64,000 bases of DNA from Chamaelirium japonicum (GCA_947650365.1 OX393555.1:18798092-18862091); one strand, 5' to 3'; shown: positions 23,003 to 34,049, counted from the stretch's first letter. Notes: a model not told the origin generated them from the sequence alone. A program made the numbers and translations.

Positions 23003-23711
23003 CTATACTATCAAAGTGGGGACTAGTCGACGACTAGTCCCCAGGCGGCATTTTGCTGACTGATTAATTTCGATTCTGTCATTGTTGGGCGGAATCCCGA
23101 CTAGCCCCCGACTAAATCCGACTAGCCCAACTAGCCCCCGACTAGTGACTGCCGACTAGTCCCCAAGTAGCATTCTGCAAGCAAATTTTTTTTTGCAAGG
23201 AGTCTTTGCAAGCAATTTTATTTGGATTTTTTTACATTGGTTCAAAGTCTTGAGTTGCAAGACTCACATCTATGGCTCTTCCCTGTAATCATCTGTTGAG
23301 CACCTGAGAATCTCAGATAAAAACATAGACAAATAATTAGTTTATTTGTTGATATCCATATAACCCTATAATCAAAATTGGGGTTGTTCACAGATTAAAC
23401 ATCACCAAACAAATATCGTGATGAATTCTTAGTTCTGAGTCTTCTGATATGGGCATGAAGCCAATACAACTGTGTTCTGTTAGACTGTTACTTATGTATT
23501 TATACCCATGCTGTGAAGTGTGAAGGTATGTATTATTATTAACCGACTAATATCATATTCTTATTGACATTTAGGCTAGTTCATATATCATATATGTTTA
23601 GGAAGGGGGGAGGGGTTAGAATAAGTTTGGCCGACTAGTCTCAAATTAGTCCCGACTAGTCCTAGTCGGCCCTTGGTCGACTAGGGCCGACTACTGACTT
23701 TGACTGCATAG
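23003..23711. mobile_element. hAT-type MITE (709 bp) with CGACTAG subterminal repeats
   Basis: Inverted ends CTATACTATCAAAGT and CTATGCAGTCAAAGT are flanked by a perfect 8-bp direct repeat ATCATTAT (22995-23002, 23712-23719). Many CGACTAGTC/GACTAGTCC motifs lie near both ends. No transposase. Confidence 0.8.
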
Positions 23712-23719
23712 ATCATTAT

Positions 23720-24173
23720 AATTAAAATCTACGTAAAGTTTGTGTTCCCTAATAAAAGTTCAAGAGGCACAGTTGTATCGTACAAGGAAAAAAAAAATAG
23801 GGAAAGTTTGATGCAACTCCTTTTTGAGAGATGAGTCAGATGACTTTCAGTTGCAGGACATGTTAATTTTGAAATATAGCTCAAGTCCCTCCCGCCGAAT
23901 GTATACTCTTTCTGAAGATGAATATATACTAGTAGGGACCCTAGCTACTATAGCAAATTATGGTGTCCCATGACTAATATTGCAAAATAGTTAAGGACCT
24001 AGATCTAATTTGCTGAAAAAAATATGCAACACAACCTTTTTTTTCTTTTAGCTTCCGTTTTCTTTTTTAGAGAAATCAAGATAAGAATCATACCATACAC
24101 ATGCTAATGGATCAATACCTTCCCACAATGGCATTATGGCAACAACAGGAAGAATAGAGACAAACGATAAAGT
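23720..24173. other. Gene-free stretch
   Basis: AT-rich sequence in which I see no gene or repeat structure. Confidence 0.3.
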
Positions 24174-24182
24174 TAATTTTTA

Positions 24183-24697
24183 GGGTTTTTTTTACAAATC
24201 AACCCCTATAAACTTCTCTATTTACATATAAACCCATATAAAATGATATTTACATATAAACCCGTCAATTCATTCAAATATTACATATTGACCTTGTAGT
24301 TAGCTGACATCCAAAACGAGAGAATATTTTTGATGTCATCCGTAATATTTTTTTTCTAAACTCTGTAAATACCACTCCAAGGTGAGTTTTTCGGATTAGG
24401 TCCAAGTTAGATTCTGGTTATGTCTGTGTTTGTTTTGGATTAAGTCCGTATTAAGTAAAGATATGTCAATTTAAATAATTAAAACCATGGGTAAATCGGT
24501 TATTACCCTTTAGATTAATAAAATAATAGCCGAATGAAGGAATATTTTGGATATATTTTTTTATTTTGGATACCAACTAATTGTAGGGGTTGATATGTAA
24601 ATATTGGATGATATAAGGGGTTTATATATAAATATTAATTTTACAAGGGTTTATATGTAAATAGAGAAGATTATAAGGGTCGATTTATAAAAAGCCC
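24183..24697. mobile_element. Mutator-like MITE (515 bp)
   Basis: Inverted ends begin GGGTTTTTTTTACAAATC and GGGCTTTTTATAAATC and share CTTCTCTATTTACATATAAA further in. They are flanked by a perfect 9-bp direct repeat TAATTTTTA (24174-24182, 24698-24706). A 9-bp duplication points to Mutator; an 8-bp reading would make it hAT. No transposase. Confidence 0.7.
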
Positions 24698-24706
24698 TAA
24701 TTTTTA

Positions 24707-26046
24707 ACTTAATAACTAAACTAGGGAGCAGTGGTCTCCATTGGAGATTGGATTAAATGGATCTAATCTAAAGAAATAAAACAAATAAGATCGAAGAAAA
24801 TATCACAATAAACTATTGAGGTAGATAGATGGATGAATTAGGGTGCTGGATTCCACCAAGAGCGAAGATTATTAAATAACTATTTCAATTCCTTTTTCCC
24901 GGCTTTTTGCTCAAATCAAAGATAAATCAATATCATTGATCCGGAAGATCGATCAAACTTTAGGAAAACACTGTTTTTATTTTGAGATACCAATTTTTAT
25001 TGTTTATATGTCAACCAAAAATAGACACCATCAAAGATTGTTGATCTATGCATGATGTGTTAAGTTTCGAAGAACAGATAATAATAAAAATTACATAAGC
25101 ATAAAAGTACACATGCAACAAACATGAATTAAACAATTATTTAGATATGAGAGAGAGCATGCTCATGGTGCAATCCTAACCCTGATACAGAAATTAGCCA
25201 CATATTATATGCAACGAAAATATAAGCTGATTTCATTGATAAAAAAATGGTAGAACAAGGGAGGGAGCGACACAATGATCATCTTCTTCCTTCTCTAAAA
25301 GAAATACACTTATTTAGATAGAATAACAGAAGAAAAAAACAATAATGAAATATGAGAACTCAGGGAGAGAAGGTCTGCTTCCTTCTCTCTTTTCTTTTCT
25401 TCTTCTTCTCTAGTCTTTCTTCTCTCTATGCTTGTGGACGGTGAGGCGGTCCCTTCTCATCAATGGAGGATGGATGGTTTAATCCCCATTCTTGTGCACC
25501 CTCTTATTTATAGGAGAAAATGAGGAGAGGATAAGGGATTTTTTTCAAAGGATTTTGCAAGATATGGAAGAGCAATGAAAAGGCTTAAGAGGGACAAGGG
25601 AATTTCGGCCACAAACAGCCCATTTTTTTGGGCTTTGATTGAAAGCCAGTTTTGACCCCATAAACATTCGAATTAGGAGATCTTCAGACAATGATTTATA
25701 GCCCTTGAAATCATCTTTCAACAGAATCTGGTTTCGACTTATTTGAATGTTTGAACTAAAAGTTACGAGCGAAACACTAAGCATGTGTGGGAAACTCTGA
25801 ATCCATGGGCTGATTCATTTCCATCTATAGGATAGAGATAGAGATGGAAGGAGAGATAGAGGGTTGTGGTTTTAATGAGAGGATATGAATAGAGATTGAG
25901 AGAAGATAGGAGAGAGATATGGAGAGAGAGTATCTGGAGGGGAGTTTGGGAAGCTAAAGAAAGAAAATAGGGTTTCTCAAATAATTGGGTGCCCTCGATT
26001 CAGGACCTGTTTGTTGACCATCCTCCATTGTGTTCATGTCCCTAGG
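24707..26046. other. Gene-free AT-rich region
   Basis: 25380-25530 and 25820-25950 are rich in GAGAGA/TCTTCT tracts. No open frame resembles a known protein. Confidence 0.35.
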
Positions 26047-26362
26047 GCTTGTGCACAGCTTGGTTGAGCTCAATAATCGATTCAAGCTCCATTTATCCTC
26101 TGACGATTCCATCTCTTGCTAAGTTGCATGACGCATTCTTCCTTGAACTCGTTTGTCTGCATCTTGATTCTAGCTTGAGTAGCTACTATCAGGCCATCCA
26201 TCAAGCTTGTGCACAGCTTGGTTGAGCTCAATAATCGATTCAAGCTCCATTTATCCTCTGACGATCCCATCTCTTGCTAAGTTGCATGACGCATTCTTCC
26301 TTGAACTCGTTTGTCTGCATCTTGATTCTAGCTTGAGTAGCTACTATCAGGCCATCCATCAA
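26047..26362. repeat. Tandem duplication, two 158-bp units
   Basis: Units 26047-26204 and 26205-26362 are almost identical (about one difference, GATTCC versus GATCCC). On the minus strand each reads an uninterrupted peptide containing TQARIKMQTNEFKEECVMQL, of no family I recognise. The near identity implies a recent duplication. Confidence 0.85.
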
Positions 26363-26638
26363 GCGGGCCTCGAAATATTCCTGGAAGAAGTAATACGTGT
26401 AATGAGGCTCTTTCACAAATTCTTTGTAGGTTTTCTGGATTTGTATACATGTAAATATAGCACATAATTAGAGAAACATGTACTATGCACTATGCAGTGG
26501 TAAAACGAAAACATGCAAGTTTATGTGCAAAAAAATACTTTAATGTAGGAGAATTCCAATAATGCTTCAAAAATATGGAAAAATTTAGCATTTTAATCAG
26601 TTATCATATAGGCTAGTGCATATATCACTCCTATGGAC

Positions 26639-28019
26639 CAGGGTTTGAAATATGGGCCGATACCGGTACGTACCGGTTTTGTTCGGTTCAAGACCGGTAC
26701 TGTACCCAAGGTACAAAATCTCGACATATTTCGCGAAATATCGGGAAATATTTCGGTTTTCTCAAACCTCGGCACGAAATTCGTATTGTGATATCGAACG
26801 AAATAGGAATCACGATAATATCGCGAAATATCGCGATATTTCGTGCGATATATTTGTTGGCACGAAATATCGCGATATTTCGTGGATATTTCGGGACATT
26901 TCGGAAAATTTCGAGACATTTCGGGAAATTTCGGGATTTTAACACCGAAATGTTGGGACTGACTGGTTATAAAAGGGGACTGTGGGTTTCGGTTTCAGTA
27001 GCTTATTTACATATAATAACATTTAAGTAAATGTCTTCTCCATTTACTTTAAGTTATTATATGTAAATAAGCAAATACCCCCCCATTTGATTTCAATAAA
27101 AATATCAAAAAAATCAAAAACCAAGTGAATCAAAAAGTAGGTTTTCAGTTTTAGTAGGAGAAAACAGTTATTTCGGTTTTTCATAAAATTTGTATGTTGA
27201 GAAAAGTGGTTAAATCAACTCATTTTTAGCTCAAAAAATTCCACAAGATGTAGAACTACAAGTACATCTAGAAAACCATGGTTCGTCAAAGAAAATTTTG
27301 AATGTATAAAAACTTTTCTTTATAAAAACTCATTTTTTCAGACTTAGTAAAAAAACAGTGTTTTGCATTTCAGCATAATTTTTGCACGATTTCAAACTTG
27401 CACAACTTTCTTGTTTTAAGTCCGTTTTCAAAATCGTTTGAATCATTATTTTAACAATCAACTAATCTTTATTTTGAAAATATTTTTATCCACAAAAAGA
27501 TTAAAAGCTATTTTAAAAACATAGATCAAAACAGGACCAAACAAGACTGCACAAGACTCACAGACTCAAATATAGAATACATGCTTTGTGATGCTTTACA
27601 CCTGTAGATTGGGTATAATTATTATCTGAGTGTTCCAAATTGTGTATATATACTTGGTTTATGACTATGCAGAGATTCACTGAAAAATTTCATTAAAAAA
27701 TCAATATTTCCACCATTTCTATAAAATCACAATATTTCCACACTGTCGAAATATTTCCACGAAATATTTCCATATCCAGAGGGGTCGAAATATTGACCGA
27801 AATGGAAATTTCGAACCTTGACTGTACCCAATCCCGATACCTGGCCCGTACCGGCCGGTACAGGTACATACCGGTCCGTATCGGCCGGTTTAGGCCGGTA
27901 CCGACAGGTTTAAAAAAAAAAAATGTTTTTTTTTTCTCAATCGATATCGGTCGGTACCGGTACGTACCGGCCGATACATACCGGTTCGGGGCCGACCGAT
28001 ACCGTGATTTTGAACTTTG
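26639..28019. mobile_element. hAT-type element, outer (1,381 bp)
   Basis: Ends CAGGGTTTGAAAT and CAAAGTTCAAAAT are inverted; both are followed by CCGGTACCGGTAC-like subterminal runs. The flanks CTATGGAC (26631-26638) and GTATGGAG (28020-28027) agree at 6 of 8 positions. The related LTR at 63.6 kb supplies an empty-site comparison. No transposase. Confidence 0.65.
26707..27820. mobile_element. hAT-type element, inner (1,114 bp)
   Basis: Ends CAAGGTACAAAAT and CAAGGTTCGAAAT are inverted. They are flanked by a perfect 8-bp duplication ACTGTACC (26699-26706, 27821-27828) within the CCGGTAC-rich end of the outer element. The left subterminal region is packed with CGAAATATCGCGATATTTCG-type palindromes. 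No transposase. Confidence 0.82.
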
Positions 28020-28140
28020 GTATGGAGATAAATCTCACACAAAGACATTATATATGTTGGCTCATTGGCCCTAATAAGAAGAGAAGTTTCATTCTCTCCC
28101 AAAACCCTAATTGTCTCTCTCTTTAGGGCTATTCATTACA

Positions 28141-29008
28141 TGGTATCAGAGTCTCCAGTCCTCAATCTTCCTCCTCCTTGGCTTGCGAGCCTCACATCTG
28201 CTTGATTCACGTCCACCCGATCCTCCTCTAATTATCTGAATCAAATTGTGATCGGTATTTTGAGCTATCTCCTACAGCTTGCCTACCTCGAATTGTTGAG
28301 GGATAGCTCAAACTTTCAGAGATAGTTGATTCAAAGATTGCGACTTATCGCACGGGGACGTAGGCTACGGTCAAACATCGTCAACAAATCTCATCTCTAC
28401 TCCCTCTTGTGTCTTTACTCTGCAACTCTACAAAGTAATCAATCAATTGTGGGAGGGATCGAGCGACGGAAAGATTCTCCCACATCATCTAGAGGCTAGT
28501 CCTATCTTTTCATCTCCTAGTTGGAACTAGTTGTCTCCTTGAGCTATCGTCTCCTCTTGGTTTGGGTTGGCCCTTGCACCGCCTTAGTTTCATAATAAAT
28601 AGATAGGGGTCTTTCCCATCCTTCACTGGGATAGTTTTTTGTTTTTTTTTAAAAAAAAAATCCCAACTTCGCTCTATATGTTATAGTTATATCTAAAGGT
28701 TATATACATCATTAGCATCAATGTTTTTCACTATGTTTTGTATTTATTCTATAAAACATCTAGCCTCAGCACTCACTTGATTTTATTTAATTAGACCCTT
28801 CCTTATTCGCCTATCATTAATTTTAATAACCTTGACTATGGACTCTAAACTTATCACCACAAAAACGCAGTCCATTTGGCTAAGCCATAATTGCCAATAT
28901 AACATGGATAATGTTTGCATATTTTCAACAACAATATAAATTTGTCTAGGCATATAGATGGAATATGAAGTGCCTCATTAGGTTTTTATGTCCTACTTCA
29001 ATAACAAA
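28141..29008 (+). other. Leader or internal remnant of the 26.6-28.1 kb retroelement, then unassigned DNA
   Basis: After the primer-binding site come about 450 bp without a usable ORF, then AT-rich sequence. No second LTR was recognised here, so the element seems truncated. Confidence 0.4.
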
Positions 29009-29013
29009 CGTAT

Positions 29014-29401
29014 TGTTGAGAATAGTCCCACATCGGTATAGGGGTGGAATTCCTCATCTTCATATACCGTTGCCCCCTCCCTCTCATCACCGGTTTTGAG
29101 GGGGTATGAAAATCGTGACATGGTATCAGAGCTAGGTCCTACTTCGTCTCTCCTCCATGTGGTTCCGTCGCACCCTCTTTCTCCCTCTGAACGAGATCTT
29201 CTCTCTCCTTCCGATCGAGAGGTGCTCTGCGTGCGAGCGGGTGTTGAGAATAGTCCCACATCGGTAAAGGGGTGGGAATTCCTCGTCTTCATATAGGTCC
29301 ATGGATGGGCCGTCGTGATTGTCCAAGCGTGTTTCCATCCGCTTAGCGAAGATCATAGGAGGAATTCCCACCCCTTTACCGATGTGGGACTGTTCTCAAC
29401 A
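29014..29401. mobile_element. TRIM-like miniature retroelement with inverted outer ends (388 bp)
   Basis: LTR1 is 29014-29120 (TGTTGAGAATAGTCCC... ending CGTGACA), followed by primer-binding site TGGTATCAGAGC (29121-29132). A second LTR start lies at 29242. The right end (about 29360-29401) is the inverted copy of the first 42 bp of the LTR. A perfect 5-bp direct repeat CGTAT flanks the whole (29009-29013, 29402-29406). Confidence 0.75.
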
Positions 29402-29406
29402 CGTAT

Positions 29407-29767
29407 ATAACAATACAAATAATGGCATCAAATTTTCATACCACTATGATCAAATTGAACCTAGCATTTCCAAAATGGTCTGTAAAGTGAACTGTCAGCT
29501 GAAATAGATCATACACACAACAAGAAATACCTCAATTGCAAGAGCGAAGCAATGCTCCTTGTCCTCCCAAACGATGGAAAGCCCATGGTAAATTGTGCCA
29601 CCGTGGTACAACATTGGAGATCCAGCTGCTTTTTCCAACAATTGAGCTCAGATTAGCCTCAAGGTACTGGTCATGATAGTTGTCCATTTGCTCATTCATT
29701 AGTAGTAGTCAAGCATACTCATCTCGACATCTTTTTAAGCCAGACATTCATGAGGGGACACAAATTA
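29407..29767 (-). other. Downstream region of the PPR gene
   Basis: AT-rich sequence in which the PPR 3' UTR presumably lies. No other feature was seen. Confidence 0.4.
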
Positions 29768-31223
29768 TCAGTAATTCCAAAATATTTGGTTGCTTCTGTA
29801 TTGTTTCTTAAGATATACTGCAACTAGCTTCGAGTATGTCCATCCTCTTTGCTTTGTGGACTCCAAAAGGGCCTCGGAGCTCGAATGGAAATCGCCCTTA
29901 CCAAAGGCATCAAACACTAATGGATCAGTTGAAACCAACGGAGTGCTCTTCACATCCATTTTATTGAAAGCGAAAGGTAAGTTCCTCCCGAGCCTTCTGT
30001 TCAAGTATGCATCCACGACGCAACCATAAGTCACAAGATCTGGGATGACACTCTCGTGCCTCATGTGCTCTATGCTTAGATGGAGATCCCAAAACATGCA
30101 CATCCTTGAAAAGGCCAGAGCCCGGATATTGAATGTCGTGAGATCAGGCAAAAATCCAGCCTCCACCATTCTTACAAATTCCCTCTGCAAAGTTTTCATT
30201 TTGAAATTGGCAGCATAAGAGAGCAAAAGCAGGTTCCACAGAAGATTTCCACAATTTCGTCTACCAAGGCCCACATCTCTCAAGAATTCACCTAATTTGT
30301 AGAATTTCTTCTTGCTTATATACACAGCCGCCATTGCCCTCAGCGCTTCCTTTTCTATGAGGATTCTTGATCTCTTCAGGCGGCCGTATGCGGTCTCCAT
30401 CTCTTCTATAGAGCCAAACATACTATAATACATAACAAAAGCATTCCCCGTTACGGAATCGACCCTGAAACCTCTCAAGACCATTTCTCTCACCGTGTCG
30501 TCCATCGTTTCAAGCCGGCCGGCCTTTCCAAAGCAAGAGACGGCTAAAGAATAGATCTTCGGGCCGAGGCTCGGATCCCTGGAGGCTGTTTCATGAAGAA
30601 TTCGGGTCACCTCGCCAAACTGTCCCATCCTAGCATACACATCCATTAGTTCCGAAACCAGCTCGAGGCTGGGCACAAAAGAGCTATTAATGATCTCGGT
30701 CCACAGAGCCTGGGCTTCAGGAAGGAGTCCATTCTCTGCATAGCATAGCATCAGAGCTGAGAGGGTAGCACAGCCGGGCATGAAACCTCGAGACTTCATT
30801 TCATGGAGAAATTGCGAAGCAACATCGGGCATTTCATCTCGACCCAGTACACGGACCAATGCAGCGAACTCCGAATCGCCGAGCTTTCCTTCTTTCGATG
30901 AGAAATGTTGGATCAGCTGCATTTAAAGAGGCAAGAAGATGATGAATTTGACTATCTTGATGTTGGGGGAATTCATCTTCCGAAATGTAACCCATACATA
31001 CTGACCTCCTCCTCGTGCTGCTGTTGAAGCTGGAATTGATGCTGTCTTTGGGTGGTGTCAAGATTCTGCCGCGACGGCGGCGTGCAGTTCGCCGGAGCTA
31101 AACACGGCCTCCCCTTCTGCTGCTGCTTCCTCAATTCTGATGCTGATGACGGAGAGACTGAAGGGGAAGACAGCAACCATCGATGGAGATTCATCAGCAC
31201 CTTGCTCTGTAACCAAACAGCCA

Positions 31224-31224
<1 letters not shown>
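29768..31224 (-). CDS. Pentatricopeptide repeat protein, At3g42630-like
   Basis: Two coding exons are inferred: 31224-31006 and 30916-29768, joined across an 89-bp intron (donor GAG|GTCAGT, acceptor TGCAG|CTG) in phase 0, giving 455 aa. Without the splice, the main frame has a stop directly before its first Met. The N-terminus (MAVWLQSKVLMNLHRWLLSS) is basic and serine-rich, as in organelle transit peptides. Degenerate 35-residue PPR repeats follow, for example around VPSLELVSELMDVYARMGQ and GPKIYSLAVSCFGKAGRLE. PPR proteins bind organelle RNA; the target is unknown. The start at 31224 is preferred because the frame upstream is only a GA microsatellite. The gene is divergent from the GT64 gene 225 bp away. 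The At3g42630 match is by remembered similarity. Confidence 0.88.
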
Positions 31225-31264
<40 letters not shown>

Positions 31265-31449
31265 AGATAGAGTCTGCAGACACAGAGGAGCACTCCCTAG
31301 AGGAATCTTCATCAAATCTAAGGATCATCTATCCGATCGAACGGTCCAGATACCGAGATACGTTGACTCCACCTTGAGGAAAAAAACCGCACACCATATC
31401 CTTCTGCAAAACCCCAGATCCGTCGCCAGCTCCGCCATCCGCCGCCGAG
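31225..31449. promoter_or_regulatory. Shared divergent promoter region with CT/GA tract
   Basis: Only 225 bp separate the two start codons. A CT run (31228-31262) sits about 3 bases upstream of the PPR ATG, so the PPR leader is a GA repeat on its sense strand. Such tracts can bind BBR/BPC GAGA-binding factors; that role is inference. Confidence 0.6.
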
Positions 31450-32481
31450 ATGAGGCGGAAACCCTCCTCCTCCTCGTCCGTATTGCTCTTCTTCTTATTA
31501 TTACAGCTCTGTCCTCCTCTCTCCTCCTCCGTCGACGCCGCCTCGTCCGACGCCTGCGATCCCGGATCGCTGCCAGATCCGCTCACCCTCCGGGCGGACC
31601 AGCTCACCGTTCTGATCAGCGGCTACTCGGAGCACCGCCTCCCCCTCCTCCGCTCCCTCGCCGCCACCTACTCCTCCCACCCCACCGTCTCCGCCGTCCT
31701 CGTCCTCTGGGGCAACCCTTCGACCCCCTCCGACGTCCTCGCCCGCGCCCTTCCCTCCGGCGGAGGCGGAGGCGCCGCCCCGATCACCGTCCTCCGAGAC
31801 CCCACCCCGTCCCTCAACGCCCGGTTCCTCCCCCGCGCGGCCATCCGCACCCGCGCCGTCGCCGTCTGCGACGACGACGTGGAGGTAGATCCCCGCTCCC
31901 TGTCGCTCGCCTTTGCCGTGTGGCGGTCCCGCGAGCGGAGCCTGGTGGGGTTCTTCGCGCGGTCGCACGACTTCGACCTGGCGGGGCGGGCGTGGATCTA
32001 CACCGTCCATCCGGCCCGCTACTCCATCGTGCTCACCAAGTTCATGATCCTGGGCGCCGAGTACCTGCGCAGCTACACCTGCGGCGGCGGCGGGGGGTTG
32101 GCGGCGGCGCGGGGGGTGGTGGAGAGGGCCCGCAACTGCGAGGACATCCTCATGAACTTCGTGGCCGCCTTGGAGGGCGGGGTGGGGCCCGTGCTGGTGG
32201 AGGGGCGGCGGGTGAGGGATTGGGGTGACCCGCGGAACAGCGGAAACGGCAGCTCCGACGTGGCGGCATGGCGCGAGGCGGAGGGGGAGATCAGACGGGC
32301 GGGGCTGAGCTCGAGGGGGGACCACTGGAAGCGGAGAGGGGAGTGCATCCGGGAGTTCCACCGGGTGCTCGGTAGGATGCCCCTCAGGTACACCTACGGT
32401 AAGGTGGTGGAAGGGGTCGGAGAGCAGGCCCTGTGTCGCAAGGGTAGTAAGCTGGTCTTCTGTGACCAACAAGACTACTAG
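31450..32481 (+). CDS. Glycosyltransferase family 64 protein (C3-like)
   Basis: This is a single-exon ORF of 343 aa, the usual size for plant GT64 members of the EXTL-type fold. The N-terminus has a hydrophobic signal or membrane anchor (about residues 10-27), fitting a Golgi or ER location. The family pattern follows: LTVLISGYSEHRLPLLRSL, ILDP-region equivalent VLRDPTPSLNARFLPR, the metal-binding CDDDVEVD motif (DDD at 141-143), then WIYTVHPARYSIVLTKFM and NCEDILMNFVA. The C-terminus CRKGSKLVFCD resembles Arabidopsis GT64 C3 (At1g80290). The donor sugar is not known from sequence; relatives include the sphingolipid mannosyltransferase GMT1. Third codon positions are nearly all G or C, unlike its neighbours. 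Confidence 0.9.
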   Translation: MRRKPSSSSSVLLFFLLLQLCPPLSSSVDAASSDACDPGSLPDPLTLRADQLTVLISGYSEHRLPLLRSLAATYSSHPTVSAVLVLWGNPSTPSDVLARALPSGGGGGAAPITVLRDPTPSLNARFLPRAAIRTRAVAVCDDDVEVDPRSLSLAFAVWRSRERSLVGFFARSHDFDLAGRAWIYTVHPARYSIVLTKFMILGAEYLRSYTCGGGGGLAAARGVVERARNCEDILMNFVAALEGGVGPVLVEGRRVRDWGDPRNSGNGSSDVAAWREAEGEIRRAGLSSRGDHWKRRGECIREFHRVLGRMPLRYTYGKVVEGVGEQALCRKGSKLVFCDQQDY

Positions 32482-32689
32482 ATAGCCCCTCCAGTGGGTG
32501 GACCCACTTTGATGTTTGACTCGGGCCTATATGACAAGTTTTTTTTTTTTTAACTAAAACAGTTTCACACCCTACCCCACCAACTGACATACCTAGTTAC
32601 TGTGTTCACCCGGTCCTGCACCAGTTGGGTTGGTAGGGCTAGCGGTTCCGTTTGTAGTATTGTTATTCATCTCAACATAAGCACTACAA

Positions 32690-32945
32690 GATTTGCCCTC
32701 TTCAAGCTAAGAGGTGATAATTTATCCATAACATCGTAGCGGAATGCAGGAGGCTAGTTGTAGGTTTCACAGATCGTCAATTCATGCATGTTTTTCGACC
32801 AGGTAATGACTGTGCTCATAACCTGGCCCGATACACTCTACAGTTTAGTATCTTTCATTCAGCTACAGTTTTAGATTGTTTCACCGCTCAATTATCCTTA
32901 GATTATCCTATTGTGAGAAATTATAACCCCCTCTGATTGTAACTT
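32690..32945 (+). pseudogene. LINE-derived RNase H fragment
   Basis: The + strand reads VFRPGNDCAHNLARYTL, the typical C-terminus of the RNase H domain of plant LINEs, followed by a short tail and stop near 32935. It is truncated and has no other domain. Confidence 0.55.
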
Positions 32946-33104
32946 ATTTTTATTAGCCTTAGGACAGGATGAATAGATCCCCACATGTTTGTCAAAAAAG
33001 CTGAGAGGTGATACAAGGTGGAGGGTAGAAATAGAGTACAAATATTAGACTCGAGAGTCTCAAGTAGGTATATGAGCGCAAGTTCCCTTCCCTATGAATG
33101 AAGA

Positions 33105-33260
33105 GTACTTTTTTTTCTTTTTATGAGAATCCATCAACGTCTCATTTGAGGGAGGGTTAAGGCATCCCCTGCCAATTATTAATTCGATACAAGCGGGAAT
33201 CGATCCCAGGTCTCGGGTACCAACTCCCCGAGACCTTACAAATCACCTAGCTATGGATTA
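33105..33260 (-). mobile_element. SINE-like element
   Basis: On the minus strand, GGGATCGATTCCCGCTTG resembles a pol III B box. The 3' part (GGTTAAGGC region, then a T-rich run on the + strand at 33109-33121) resembles the LINE tail at 7271-7330. The A box is uncertain. Confidence 0.4.
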
Positions 33261-34044
33261 TTTGTCTTCATTGAAAAGAAGATTAGTGCATCTGTCGGAT
33301 CGAACAGTCCAGATGATTCTTACATGAGGCTCTTATGGGCAAGATGATGTTTCAACTCATTAACAATAGCGACACTTTACAGATTCGCTTTTGTCGCGAT
33401 AAGTACGGTCGTCTCTTTGATCTTTGGCAGTGGACCAAACCGCGTTGTTGTTCGTGGGCTTGGAGGACGTTGTGTAATGAAATTATCGAATTGTCCCCGA
33501 AATCACAAAAACTTTGCCAAAATCGGAAGGGCCTTGGTTTTGAACCACCCCTTTCGCTTTGCCACGCCCAAACCCGAAATATTCAGTAAAATTTTAGAAT
33601 TTTGACCGAAATGTCAAACCATGATATAGATCCAACACCCTTTATAGCTTTTCTATGTCACATAGATGGTTTTAGAATAACATTTCAAAATAAGCCAGTT
33701 TTTAATCGCCTACACTTAAAGGCTCTTCAAAGAGGTATTTGATGGGATCTAGCCATGAAGAAAGATTGATCAAGTAAGCTAGAAGTCAATGCCAGTCATT
33801 GTATTGCTAGTCAGTTTTTCTCAATTGGAAAGTAGTGCATCTCATGAGTCATAACTGGTCATTTGAATGCCTAAGTAGTGTACACTTTCTGTTTTGGTAA
33901 TATGCTCCACACAACAAAACTGCACTCCGCAAAATCTGAATCCACGCTCCATGCACGAATCCAATCTAGAATCGGGACAATGACCAGGGTTTGAGAGCTA
34001 GAGCATCCTGTAAGTTAGGAGGTTTGGGTTAGTAAGGATTAAAA

Positions 34045-34049
<5 letters not shown>

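Larger units (their letters stand above)
26599..28140 (+). repeat. LTR of a small retrotransposon, split by nested hAT elements
   Basis: GGCTAGTGCATATATC at 26610-26630 and TCTCACACAAAG...TTGGCCCTAAT at 28031-28075 together match the solo LTR at 63544-63702. The hAT element 26639-28019 interrupts it. The LTR ends TTCATTACA at 28140 and is followed by TGGTATCAGAG, a tRNA-Met primer-binding site (28141-28151). Confidence 0.65.

Noticed and set aside
31374..32472. Long open frames overlapping GT64 on both strands (284 aa on +, 323 aa on -)
   Set aside because: They are Arg/Pro/His- or Gly-rich shadows of a GC-rich gene and show no family motif.
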